A DNA stretch of 64,000 bases from Tetramitus jugosus. Lineage: Eukaryota; Heterolobosea; Eutetramitea; Acrasida; Vahlkampfiidae. The position numbers were made by a program, and so were the translations under genes. The stretch spans positions 186,001 to 250,000 of the forward strand of contig OW569351.1 of the NCBI GenBank assembly GCA_937625935.1, given 5' to 3'. Below are positions 8,454-17,984 of the stretch, in pieces (within the stretch, counting starts at the first letter, position 1; each line of letters begins with the position of its first letter). Below the pieces are notes generated by a model. The model was given only the letters and a program-made list of their open reading frames with translations, made no database searches and was not told the origin of the DNA.

Positions 8454-10883
8454 ATGAGCTCAGAAGAGACGATCGGGAACATCCCTCATGGAGATACCAC
8501 CAGTTCTCAACCCATATATTTAGATTACAATGCAACAACTCCTTTGCATCCCAGTGTGGGTATGGCGATGCTTCCTTTTCTCTCGGGCACCTCTGATTCG
8601 TTGTTCGGAAATCCCAGTAGTTCTCACGTTTATGGGACAAAGGCCAGGCTCGTTGTGGAGAATGCAAGGTCACAAGTTGCTCAACTGATGTGTTGTCAAC
8701 CTGATGAAATTCTTTTCACTGGATGCGGCTCAGAGTCCAACAATTATGCCATCAAGGGATTGTTATTGAATTCAGAGATGAATCAAATGGAGCGAGAGCG
8801 TGGTCAGAAGAGACGCCATATTATTACATGCAAAACAGAACATGTGTCTGTTTTGGAGGTCTGCAGATTTATGGAGAAGGAGTGCGGATGTCGGGTGAGT
8901 TATCTCGATGTTGATTCAGAGGGATTTTTGAGATTGGATCAACTAAAGCAATGCCTGTCGAATGATACTCTGCTCGTGACCATTATGCATGCAAATAACG
9001 AAACGGGAACAATACAGCCTATTGAGCGCATTGGAGAGATATTGGATCAATATGAGCAGGACCATGGGATCAGAATTTTTTTGCATTGTGACGCATCACA
9101 GAGCATTGGAAAAGTACCTATTGCATTGTACGAACGGATGATACCCAAGAGTCGCTCTTTGCCCCAATATTCAAACTTTTCTCGTGTGGATTTATTGACT
9201 ATTTGTCCTCACAAGTTTTATGGACCCAAGGGAATTGGGGCACTCTTTATCCGTGCCGGTACGGTTGGCGGAAAATTGACCAAGCAGATCCATGGAGCCA
9301 ACCACGAGCGAAATATGAGAGCGGGAACAGAGAATGTGATTTTGATTGCTGGATTAGGTAAGGCATGCGAAGTGACGAATATAGAATTGTTTGATCGGAT
9401 TCAACATATGAAACACATGAGAGATCGATTGTATTCTGGTTTGGTAGAGAAGTTGGGCCAGCAGTTCATTACCATTAATGGAGCGCTAGATACTTCGAAG
9501 CGATTACCCAATACACTGAATGTTAGTTTTAAGCATGTTGCTTCAAATACTCTATTGGACGAACTGGGTGATCAAATAGCTGCAAGCGCTGGAGCCGCTT
9601 GCCATACAGATGATGTGACTATATCTCACGTTCTAGAATCCATGAATGTAGATAAAGACGTTTCCTTGAATGCTATCCGTTTAAGTACAGGAAGGCTGCT
9701 GAACGAAAAGGATGTGGACAAAGCGGTGTCTGTTATCTCATCAGCCGTAAAACGTCTACAACCAAAGAGTGTAGATGAATTACTTAGTGGGGAATGTGAA
9801 ATAGATATGAATCCTAACTCAATTCGATTGACGAGTATGACTCATGGTCTCGGATGTGGATGTAAAATTAGACCTCAGTCATTGGAAATGATTCTTCAGA
9901 AAATTCCTAAAACAAATGATCCCAATGTCTTAGTTGGCACAGAGACCAGTGATGATGCTGGTGTTTATAAACTGACTGATGATATTGCGACAGTGATGTC
10001 CGTAGACTTTTTCACCCCAATGGTGGACGATGCCAGACAGTTTGGTGCAATAGCTGCAACAAATGCACTCAGCGACATTTATGCTATGGGTGGTCGACCC
10101 TTAACTGCTTTGAATATCGTTGGATTCCCAGTTCGGAGATTACCACTCGTAGTATTACAAGAGATATTGTTGGGTGCCCAAGAGAAGTGCAAGGAGGCTG
10201 GCGTTTCTATTGTTGGTGGGCACTCAATTGAAGATTCAGAGATATTCTTTGGTCAATCAGTAACCGGTATTGTTCATCCAAACAAAATATGGAAGAATGA
10301 GGGATCTAAGCCTGGAGATGTAATTCTCTTATCAAAACCTATTGGTGTGGGCATTATAGCAACTGCAATGAAACGAAACTCTGTTGGCCAAGGTTCACAA
10401 ATGGGACAAGCAGCTGTTACCACAATGTCACAATTGAACAAATATGTCGCAGAACTACTGTTAGAGAAAGAGTACACTGTTACTGCATGTACTGACGTCA
10501 CAGGATTTGGACTTCTTGGTCATATGAAAGAGATGGTACAGTCAAATAATCATCTATCTTTTACTGTTTCTGCTTCCCAAGTCCCTATTATCGAGGGAGT
10601 CCAAGAATTAGCTCGTATTCCTAGTCTTGTTCCTGGCGGCACTCTAAACAATCAGTTGTTTGTTCATGACATTGTGCACTTTGCTGCTGAAATCTCAGAG
10701 ACAACTAAGATTATATTATGTGATGCTCAAACAAGTGGTGGTTTATTATTTACTGTACCTGTAGAACAGTATACCAAATTGCAACATGAGTTTGATCAAA
10801 GGGGTATATTTGTCAAAAAGATAGGTTACGTCGAGCAGAGAGTCAATTTTTCAGATAACAAACAGATCCAAGTGATTGAATAG
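8454..10883 (+). CDS. Selenocysteine-lyase/NifS-like domain fused to selenophosphate synthetase (SelD)
   Basis: An 809-residue single-exon fusion starting at the ATG at 8454 (the frame is open 11 codons further up but only to a GTG). Residues about 15-435 are a class V PLP enzyme closest to selenocysteine lyase. The N-terminal signature is YLDYNATTPLHP, the PLP-lysine motif is PHKFYGPKG, and the mobile-loop cysteine is in AGAACHTDD (SCLY has GAACHSD). Residues about 455-805 are SelD: LTSMTHGLGCGCK carries the catalytic Cys and Lys of the family (Cys, not selenocysteine; no in-frame TGA), followed by SDDAGVY, VDFFTP and VGGHSIEDSEIFFG. The first half would release selenide from selenocysteine and the second would use ATP to make selenophosphate for Sec-tRNA synthesis. 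Direct channelling is an inference. NifS/SCL-SelD fusions are already reported from Naegleria. Confidence 0.95.
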   Translation: MSSEETIGNIPHGDTTSSQPIYLDYNATTPLHPSVGMAMLPFLSGTSDSLFGNPSSSHVYGTKARLVVENARSQVAQLMCCQPDEILFTGCGSESNNYAIKGLLLNSEMNQMERERGQKRRHIITCKTEHVSVLEVCRFMEKECGCRVSYLDVDSEGFLRLDQLKQCLSNDTLLVTIMHANNETGTIQPIERIGEILDQYEQDHGIRIFLHCDASQSIGKVPIALYERMIPKSRSLPQYSNFSRVDLLTICPHKFYGPKGIGALFIRAGTVGGKLTKQIHGANHERNMRAGTENVILIAGLGKACEVTNIELFDRIQHMKHMRDRLYSGLVEKLGQQFITINGALDTSKRLPNTLNVSFKHVASNTLLDELGDQIAASAGAACHTDDVTISHVLESMNVDKDVSLNAIRLSTGRLLNEKDVDKAVSVISSAVKRLQPKSVDELLSGECEIDMNPNSIRLTSMTHGLGCGCKIRPQSLEMILQKIPKTNDPNVLVGTETSDDAGVYKLTDDIATVMSVDFFTPMVDDARQFGAIAATNALSDIYAMGGRPLTALNIVGFPVRRLPLVVLQEILLGAQEKCKEAGVSIVGGHSIEDSEIFFGQSVTGIVHPNKIWKNEGSKPGDVILLSKPIGVGIIATAMKRNSVGQGSQMGQAAVTTMSQLNKYVAELLLEKEYTVTACTDVTGFGLLGHMKEMVQSNNHLSFTVSASQVPIIEGVQELARIPSLVPGGTLNNQLFVHDIVHFAAEISETTKIILCDAQTSGGLLFTVPVEQYTKLQHEFDQRGIFVKKIGYVEQRVNFSDNKQIQVIE

Positions 10884-10884
10884 C

Positions 10885-11739
10885 TCAAGTGCTTTCTGGC
10901 AATTTTATCCCCTCGGGCTTTGCATAAACAAGGCACCAAACATTGTTGTCTTCCTCCATCTTTCTGATATTGAGCATTGTTTTACAATACACCTCATGTT
11001 CCAGGCCAAAGTCGTTGTATACCATCTTGTTAGCCCCACTGCCCAACAATTGGTTCGTTCCGTTATGTTTGATCAATAACGGCTTATTCCCTCTCACTAC
11101 TTCTCCTTCATACTCGACTCGGTACTGTGGATTCATGTACTCACAGATCCAGCTTGATTGATTGTCATTGGCCACATCAACTGACACCTCCTGTAACTTG
11201 GATATGGGCGAAGAAGTGCTATGAGACACAAGCTGACTTCGTAAATAAAATGGACCTCCAAACTCAGGTATTGTAGACAAAACAAAGGATTGGCCGTAGT
11301 GCAGTACGTTAGACTCACCCAGAAATAGTTTATCCATATCATTATGCATTTTGGCTGGTTTTCCGATCATAAACACAGCTCGAGCCACGGGACCCTTTTG
11401 TTCTCTGGTCGTAACTCCAAATCTATCTCTCAAATGATGTAATTTGGTGTCCAAGTCAACACAGAGGAATGATTGCGTTTGTTGATTGAACAGCATAACT
11501 CTGTCTCCAAACTGGACTGAGTGAACGTCAGATATTCTCAATGGAGTTAATTTTGTTGGTTGGAGATGTTGATCGAACTTATTCTTCATAAGATTCGATG
11601 GTAGGAGCCCCTCTTTCTTCTGCTCTGCAAAGAATTTGAGTCTGGCTTCTTCTATCTCCAAGTCCTCTGACCAGTTACCAATACGAACTCTGGGATGATA
11701 ACAAGAGTGACCCATTAACTGTTGTGGGGTATAGTCCAT
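10885..11739 (-). CDS. CFAP161: Cilia- and flagella-associated protein 161
   Basis: A 284-residue single-exon protein, colinear with vertebrate CFAP161. Matching segments are RVRIGNWSEDLEIEEARL near the N-terminus, FGDRVMLFNQ, LHYGQSFVLS, QYRVEYEGEVV and a C-terminal WCLVYAKPEG. CFAP161 is a microtubule inner protein of doublet microtubules in motile axonemes. Its presence implies a flagellate stage. Its stop codon (10885-10887) lies one nucleotide from the stop of the convergent SelD fusion, so the two 3' UTRs must run into each other's coding DNA. Confidence 0.88.
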   Translation of the reverse strand: MDYTPQQLMGHSCYHPRVRIGNWSEDLEIEEARLKFFAEQKKEGLLPSNLMKNKFDQHLQPTKLTPLRISDVHSVQFGDRVMLFNQQTQSFLCVDLDTKLHHLRDRFGVTTREQKGPVARAVFMIGKPAKMHNDMDKLFLGESNVLHYGQSFVLSTIPEFGGPFYLRSQLVSHSTSSPISKLQEVSVDVANDNQSSWICEYMNPQYRVEYEGEVVRGNKPLLIKHNGTNQLLGSGANKMVYNDFGLEHEVYCKTMLNIRKMEEDNNVWCLVYAKPEGIKLPEST

Positions 11740-12180
11740 GATTTTAACAACAAGTATCTCGCGATGCCTCCACGTTTATTCATTCGAGGACGAGAGAAAA
11801 TGAGCGGTTGGAACGGCAAAATATTGTGGCACCAACAAACAGTATTCACAGGGTTTCTGAAAAGTCGCGCCAAGCGATTACAACAAAATTCCCTCGCTCG
11901 AGAATTCACCGCCTCCTGAGCGAACACAATCAACAATCGAAAACCAAAAAAAAGCAAGTGAACCATCCACGATACGCTCTCTCTGTTTCATTTGTACTGT
12001 TGCGCAACTTTCAAAGGGATAACATTGCTATTGCACCATCGGATACCACTGAACTCTGTTGTATTCCCCTATTTATCCGTTTAAACGATTCATTCAATCA
12101 ACATCATCATCAACATCACGTGAGTGTGATTATATCTGTGTAATCATCATCATCATCACCAACAACAACAACAAACAACA
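11740..12180. other. Divergent intergenic region between CFAP161 and the ACF1-like gene
   Basis: 441 nt. The right end is a CAT/CAA-rich leader (catcatcatcatcacc, then aacaacaacaacaa) running straight into the ATG at 12181. Short open frames here show no family resemblance and look like chance. Confidence 0.5.
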
Positions 12181-15100
12181 ATGCCACTGTTAAACAATCG
12201 ACCTGTTGAGCGCAGAGTTACATGCCCTAGTTCCATGAGAGGGCTTGATTCACTCGATGCTGAAAAACAATACTTTTACTATCCGTTGACCAATGAAATG
12301 TTTTCAGATTACACGTATGTATTTATGTCTCTCATGTGAGAGTGTGATTGTCATCACAGAGTTCGTTGCTGACACTTTTGATAAATCGATTCATGTGTGT
12401 GGTGTTATGAACGTATGTGTAGTGAATATGTGAACCGTGTGATACTGTACAAGCAACAAATATGGACATGCAAGTACACGAACAAATCAAGACTGACTTT
12501 TGAAGAAGCATTGAGATGTGAGAGAAAATTTCTGTACCGATTGATTCATGATCAATTCAATCGTCACATTCTAAAACCAATATGTGAATTGGTGCGAACA
12601 ATGAATGTTGTTCTGAGTACGAACCTGAATTTGAGTGTGGTTGCAGAGGACATGTTCAATCGATACACCTCTCAGTTTTTGGACGGAGAGGAAGTCATGT
12701 GCCAATTTACCCTCAATCAACCACTGTATGTTGTGTTCTGTTTTTTCATCTAGAACCTGTTCTGTTTCATCTGGAGTGATTCAATCATACTCACACATTT
12801 GTTTGTGTTTGTTTTTCATCAATGTAGTACGCTTGTGCGTGTGTTGCGGTTGGAAGATCGGGCCAATGGCCTCTATCGAGTCAAAATCATACAGCAAAAT
12901 GATGATGAATTGGACGAGCAGTTAAATATTTTTGATTCGTCACAAAATCCATGCCACACGATCCATTCCGATTGCTTGTTCCGATTTGGAGAAGATAATA
13001 TAACGATAGCATCATTGACCGAATGGCTAAGACGATGGACCGTGAGATCGACAGCGACAAAGAGACTAGAATTGAGACCAGAACTTGTAGAGTATTATTT
13101 ATTAAATGATTTCAGTGATAGTCAATTCAACTTGACGCAAATTAAGAACGATGTTGCTGCCATACCAGAAGCATTGAGAGCTACAATGAGAGGACGAATA
13201 CAAGGAGCAGCAAATGGAGGATCAGCTATAATCTCTCCCGCTTCACCTCTCTTGGGTTCAATCACCAGCGGTAGCAATATCACTGGTAGCAGAAGTTCAA
13301 GGAGTGCAACAAATGGAAGACCAAAGCAGCATGCTGATCGAAAATATCCAGTCCAGATACCATTTGATCCTACGAACATGAAGAAGGAAAGAATACCCAA
13401 TCAAGAAAATTTATACATTGTTTTGCCGCAACATCTAATCCCCAGTGCGTTAGAGGTTTGGAATTTTTGTTTTGCTTTCAGGTATGTGTGCAATGATTTT
13501 AAAGAGCAAGTGATGTCATGTTGATGAATCAATTTACTAATGCTTCGTTTTCGCAGAGAGTTTTTGGAGTGTTCTCCGTTCCCATTCTATGATTTGCAAC
13601 AAGCTTTGCTGTTTAGGCACGACGAGGACAAAGCCGAGGATCCAAGTCCATTGCTTCACTCTGTTTTGAGTTCTCTTCTTGTATATTTATTAACTCGAGA
13701 TCGAACTGCAATTGGAAAGAATGAAATCCACAAGATTATACAAAGAATGAAGAAGAAGTTTAACGAGTTGATTGATTCAGAGAATGGAGATGCATCAGAG
13801 AAGTTTATGGACATGAATGCTCGTAGTGCTTCTTCAATTAATGACGCAATATTCAAATTATGTGACAACTGGAAGCACTTGTCATGTATCGTTCTCAAGG
13901 AATATTGGAGTTTGTATGTTCTTAGTCACATTGAAGAAGAGGAGGATCTCAAAGAACAATACTCTTTTGATGAAGGAAAATTCTTTGAATTAGGAGCCAA
14001 GGAACGATTATTTGTGTTACGATTATTGGTCGAACAATGTCTACAATTGCAGATAACAAGACAGTTTATGAAGATTAAAATCATGAATACCCGGAAACAA
14101 AAGCAGACCGCTGCTTATGCAGAAGAGTTTAGCGCTGCAGGGCTTGTGCCATGTCGGTTAGTGATCCTGGGTAGAGATAGATTCAATAATTCATATTGGT
14201 TCTTCCCTGGATACGCCGGATGTATATTTGTTGAAAAAGCAGTGTTTGAGAGTGAGGTGAACGAAGCAAACGAAGAAATGAGGAATAATTTATCGCGCGG
14301 CTCCCCAAAAGCTCTCCAATACGGAATCATTGCAAGCGAAAGACAATTTAACAAACTAATATCCTGGTTGGATACGTCGGAAAGTGTTGAGAAGCGATTA
14401 AAATCGAAGCTCTCCAAGAACGAATCTGCAATCTGTAAGGCCTTCAAACACATGACTCTCATGTCCACTCTGGGAGACTCGGACGACATCAAGCAACAAC
14501 TTTCTCAACGAAGGAGAGACTTGGAGGAAAAAGCAGCAAAACTGAATGAAGATGAGAGTGATGAAGAGAAAGAAGACGAGGCAGGAGAAGCAGAAGAGGC
14601 AGAAGAGGAAGAAACAGATGCTGTGGATGATGAAAGCGAAAGTGGTTCAGATGTCAAACAAGAAGCCCCTCCAACAACAACTCGTAGTTCTACAGTGACG
14701 AGGAGACGAAGAAACACGAGCGGCATGAAGAAGGAAGAATCTGTTGCAAATGGTGCTGCAGAATCGAATAATGAGAGACGTTCACGAAGATTAGTACAGA
14801 AGCGTAAAGTTGAAGTGCTAGATGTGAAGGAAGAACCAAAGAAGAAGGCAAGAGAAACAACGAAACGAATAGGAGCGAATTCAACTGTGGCCGCAAATCG
14901 CAGGACAAAGACCGAATCGAACAACAATGGAGCATTGGTCAAGAGAAAATCACCCGAGGATCTGCAATCATCCATCTATCCCAAGTTCCTATCCATCAAC
15001 TCTCACAAATTCTATATTAACGAGTATGATTTCGCATTCTTGACCATGGCAGACGAGGGCAGCAGCGGAGAAGCAAACACCAGCACGCCAGAGAGTCATC

Positions 15101-15225
15101 ATGAACTGGAGGAGGACGAAGACGAGAATCCTTCAGTCTTGACTCCACCGAGTGGTGATGCAGCTGAGAATGGTGATGAAGAGGTAGACGAAGACGAAGA
15201 TCAAAACAGAACAGAAGACGAGTGA
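12181..15225 (+). CDS. ACF1/BAZ1A-like chromatin-remodelling subunit (WAC-DDT-WHIM protein)
   Basis: Four exons: 12181-12314, 12423-12725, 12828-13481, 13557-15225. All three introns are GTATGT...AG and the spliced protein is 919 residues. The N-terminus (MPLLNNRPVERR, then YYPLTNEMFSDYTEYVNRV and LTFEEALRCER) matches the WAC domain of BAZ1A/ACF1, down to a near-identical start MPLL. A DDT domain spans about 352-415 (SALEVWNFCFAFREFLECSP, rebuilt over the third splice). A WHIM/WSD motif (ILGRDRFNNSYWFFPG) lies at about 568. The C-terminal 250 residues are strongly acidic, with basic patches. DDT and WHIM bind the ISWI ATPase and linker DNA, so this should be the non-catalytic ISWI partner in nucleosome spacing. 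The PHD and bromodomains of animal BAZ1A are absent. Earlier gene models may split it, because each intron carries stops. Confidence 0.88.
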
Positions 15226-15360
15226 TGTGGGTCTGTCGTCAACAACAACAATTGGATTGTGTGTTTCTGCAGTCGTTGTCTTTGATCACGTGCAACAAAC
15301 CAAAAAAAATAAACCAAAAAAAACTCAACAAGCTTTTTTGATATCATCATCAAGTTCCAC

Positions 15361-16641
15361 ATGTCAGCAAAGTACAAGGCAGTCATTCTTATCGGAGGTG
15401 TCTCAAAGGGAACGAGATTTAGACCATTGTCTCTCGATCTTCCCAAACCGTTCTTCCCTGTCGCTGGACAACCCATCATATCTCAACACATTCAGTCATT
15501 GGTTCGATTGGGCAATGTTTCAGAGGTGTTTCTCATGGGATTCTATGATGAAAGCTTTTTGAGAGCCAATGTTGCCAGTGCTTCCAGAGAATTCGACATT
15601 CCAGTCACCTATTTGAGAGAGCCAGAGTCGTTGGGCACTGCAGGAGGTCTCTATCACTTTAGAAATCGCATTCTCGAGGGCAACCCTGAGCAATTGATTG
15701 TGATGCACGGTGATATCTGTTGCAATTTCCCATTGGAGCAAATCTGTGCATTCCATAACAACAAGCAAGACAGTTCACAAAGCAAGGATGTCACCATTGT
15801 TGGTACACTTGTGTCCGAGGAGGCAGCTCATCACTATGGTTGCATTGTCGAGCAATCCGCAAACAATGAGAATCAAGAAACAATTGGGGGCCCTGTTGTT
15901 CACTATGCTGAGAAGCCAGAGACAGTCATTAGCAATTTGATCAATTGTGGCATCTATGTGATCAATGCTCCACTGATCAACGATTTCCCAAAGATTCGAT
16001 CCACGAATGTGAGTAGAAAGAATGAGAATCCGCTACTAGATAACTCTGGAACCGGTTCTTCAATCAGCTTGTCATTGGAAAGAGATGTTTTCTCATCTCT
16101 TGCTGGCACGAATCGCTTGTTTGTGTACAAGTTGCAAAAAGGTGATTTCTGGGGTCAGATCAAGAGTCCTCGAGCAGCTATCCAAAGCTCACAATTGTAC
16201 ATGAAGCATTTCAAGGAGAATTCTCCAGAACTATTGGCAAAACAGGAGGACATGGGTTGTCGTATCGTTGGGGACGTGGTTACTGACTCGACTGCTCAGA
16301 TTGATCCTTCCGCTAAGATTGGACCAAACGTAACAATAGGTAAGGACGTAATCATTGGCCCAGGTGTACGTATCAGCAATTCAATCATACTGGATGGAGT
16401 AGCAATTCAGGCAAATACCTTGGTCAATTACAGCATTATTGGATGGAACAGCACCATTGGTAAGTGGTGCAGAATCGAGGGATCACCATCCGATAATTTC
16501 AATCATGGGACTGACAATAGAGAGAATATCACAATTCTGGGTAGTGGTGTCACAGTCAACCACGAACTGGTAGTCAGAAATACCATTGTCCTCCAACACA
16601 GAGAGTTGAACGAATCTGTGGCAGATCGAATTTTATTGTAG
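15361..16641 (+). CDS. GMPPA: GMPPA-type GDP-mannose pyrophosphorylase, alpha/regulatory subunit
   Basis: A 426-residue single-exon protein beginning MSAKYKAVILIGGVSKGTRF. The nucleotidyltransferase domain (1-260) shows GTRFRPLSLDLPKPFFPVAG, LGTAGGLYHFRN and the VMHGDICCNFP stretch. A left-handed beta-helix of hexapeptide repeats follows (about 300-390, for example IDPSAKIGPNVTIGKDVIIG). Animal GMPPA is a catalytically silent partner that senses GDP-mannose and restrains GMPPB. The activation motif here (GGVSKGTRFRPLS) is the GMPPA form rather than the GMPPB form. It sits tail to tail (81 nt apart) with a GDP-fucose-transporter-like gene. GDP-fucose is made from GDP-mannose, so the pair is functionally related. 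Confidence 0.9.
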   Translation: MSAKYKAVILIGGVSKGTRFRPLSLDLPKPFFPVAGQPIISQHIQSLVRLGNVSEVFLMGFYDESFLRANVASASREFDIPVTYLREPESLGTAGGLYHFRNRILEGNPEQLIVMHGDICCNFPLEQICAFHNNKQDSSQSKDVTIVGTLVSEEAAHHYGCIVEQSANNENQETIGGPVVHYAEKPETVISNLINCGIYVINAPLINDFPKIRSTNVSRKNENPLLDNSGTGSSISLSLERDVFSSLAGTNRLFVYKLQKGDFWGQIKSPRAAIQSSQLYMKHFKENSPELLAKQEDMGCRIVGDVVTDSTAQIDPSAKIGPNVTIGKDVIIGPGVRISNSIILDGVAIQANTLVNYSIIGWNSTIGKWCRIEGSPSDNFNHGTDNRENITILGSGVTVNHELVVRNTIVLQHRELNESVADRILL

Positions 16642-16722
16642 TTATCTTCATAGACATAAAGAAGCTACTGTCATGTAAATGTCATGTAAAAAGAAGACAT
16701 AATTCCTCCAAACCTTTTATCG

Positions 16723-17814
16723 TTACACTTTGTTGGTACCAGTTTCATTGATGATCATATCCTTCTTTTGGCTCTTTTCTTCCATTTCCAAACGCTTATA
16801 GTTGGAATACAATCCAAAACCAACAATGGATAGAATTAAACCAAACATGCTCACTGGTTCAATTTCACTCTTGAAGATAAAGAAAGCCAAAATGGTTTGG
16901 AGACAAGCCTTGGCAGTTCCAGAGATTGTGTTTGTCAATGGAGAGGTATACTTGATCTGCAAGAAGAATGCAATGTTAATCAAGAAACCACACAGACCAG
17001 CAAACGTCATGAGAGCCCAGAACTTCAAATTCCACAAGAAACTGACAGAGAGAGCCTTGGACAACTCTCCAGTAACCAAACTCAGAATAAACATGAACAC
17101 AATCGCAATCACAGTGTTATAAATGAGCAAAATCCTGTTAAAAAAGATAAAAGTGTTAATGATCGAATGAATGAATAGACCTCACAATGAACACACTAAA
17201 AAAACATACCAGTGATTGTCCTTGACAACATTCAACTTTTGCTTGACATAAATGGAATTGAGAGAGACGAACATGGAGCTCAACAATCCGAAAAACAAGC
17301 CAAACAATGACAAATTAATGGTTGAAAAATCTCTCACTTTTCCCAATGCACCAACCACATATCCAACAAACACAACACCACATGCGAACAACACATTGTA
17401 CGAATTGGTCTCATGGAACATCAATTTTGCAAACAAAACTGTGAAGCAAATCGATAGAGATCTTGCAATCTGATACAAGTGAACATCCACAAAGTTCAAG
17501 CACAAATTATTAAATGCAAGCATGCAAACATAAACAACAGTCAATGGAATCACTTGCTTTGCAACATTCAAATCAAACTCCAAATCAGGCAAAAAAGACA
17601 GAGCAGGAACAGTCTTGTTCAATGGATATGTGACGAGGATGCAAACAAGAGCAACAATCAATTGATAGAGAGTGGTGGTCAATGGATAAGGGAAGCTAAG
17701 CTCAGAGCTATCATCCAGAATGAACTTGTTCAGAAACACAGTGGAAATGGAGATGACAAAGTAAAATGAGACCACGAGCGCAATGGTGGCAGAATTGTTC
17801 TTTTTGTCGGACAT
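16723..17814 (-). CDS. SLC35C1: GDP-fucose transporter-like nucleotide-sugar transporter (SLC35C family)
   Basis: Two exons: 17814-17210 and 17134-16723, with a 75-nt GTATGT...CAG intron; 338 residues. About ten hydrophobic helices are visible. The diagnostic motif YTSPLTNTISGTAKACLQTI matches the SLC35C1 core ([20 protein letters not shown]). NNLCLNFVDVHLYQIARSL and VSLNSIYVKQKL also align. The family exchanges GDP-fucose for GMP across the Golgi membrane. The basic C-terminus lacks an obvious dilysine signal. Related SLC35 members carry other substrates, so substrate assignment is less certain than family. It is divergent from IFT46 and convergent with GMPPA. Confidence 0.85.
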
Positions 17815-17898
17815 TGCTCAATTGTGTGATGTTATTGTTGTGTGTCGCGTTAAGTTTTCTGTTCGCTTCACAATGTGACTATTTTTCCGTACCGCATC

Positions 17899-17909
17899 TT
17901 TTTGGCGCC
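17899..17909 (+). promoter_or_regulatory. E2F-like element TTTTTGGCGCC between SLC35C-like gene and IFT46
   Basis: Located 76 nt before the IFT46 ATG and 85 nt before the divergent transporter ATG, inside their shared 170-nt promoter region. It is almost identical to the element upstream of separase. Confidence 0.4.
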
Positions 17910-17984
17910 TCACTCTAGTTTACAATTAGTGCGTCCGACAAAGATTGTTCAAAGAGAGATAACAAAACTGGGCCAAAAATAAAA

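Noticed and set aside
9830..9880. Selenocysteine codon in the SelD active site
   Set aside because: The motif is LGCGCK with TGT/TGC cysteines. There is no in-frame TGA, and no SECIS element is needed.
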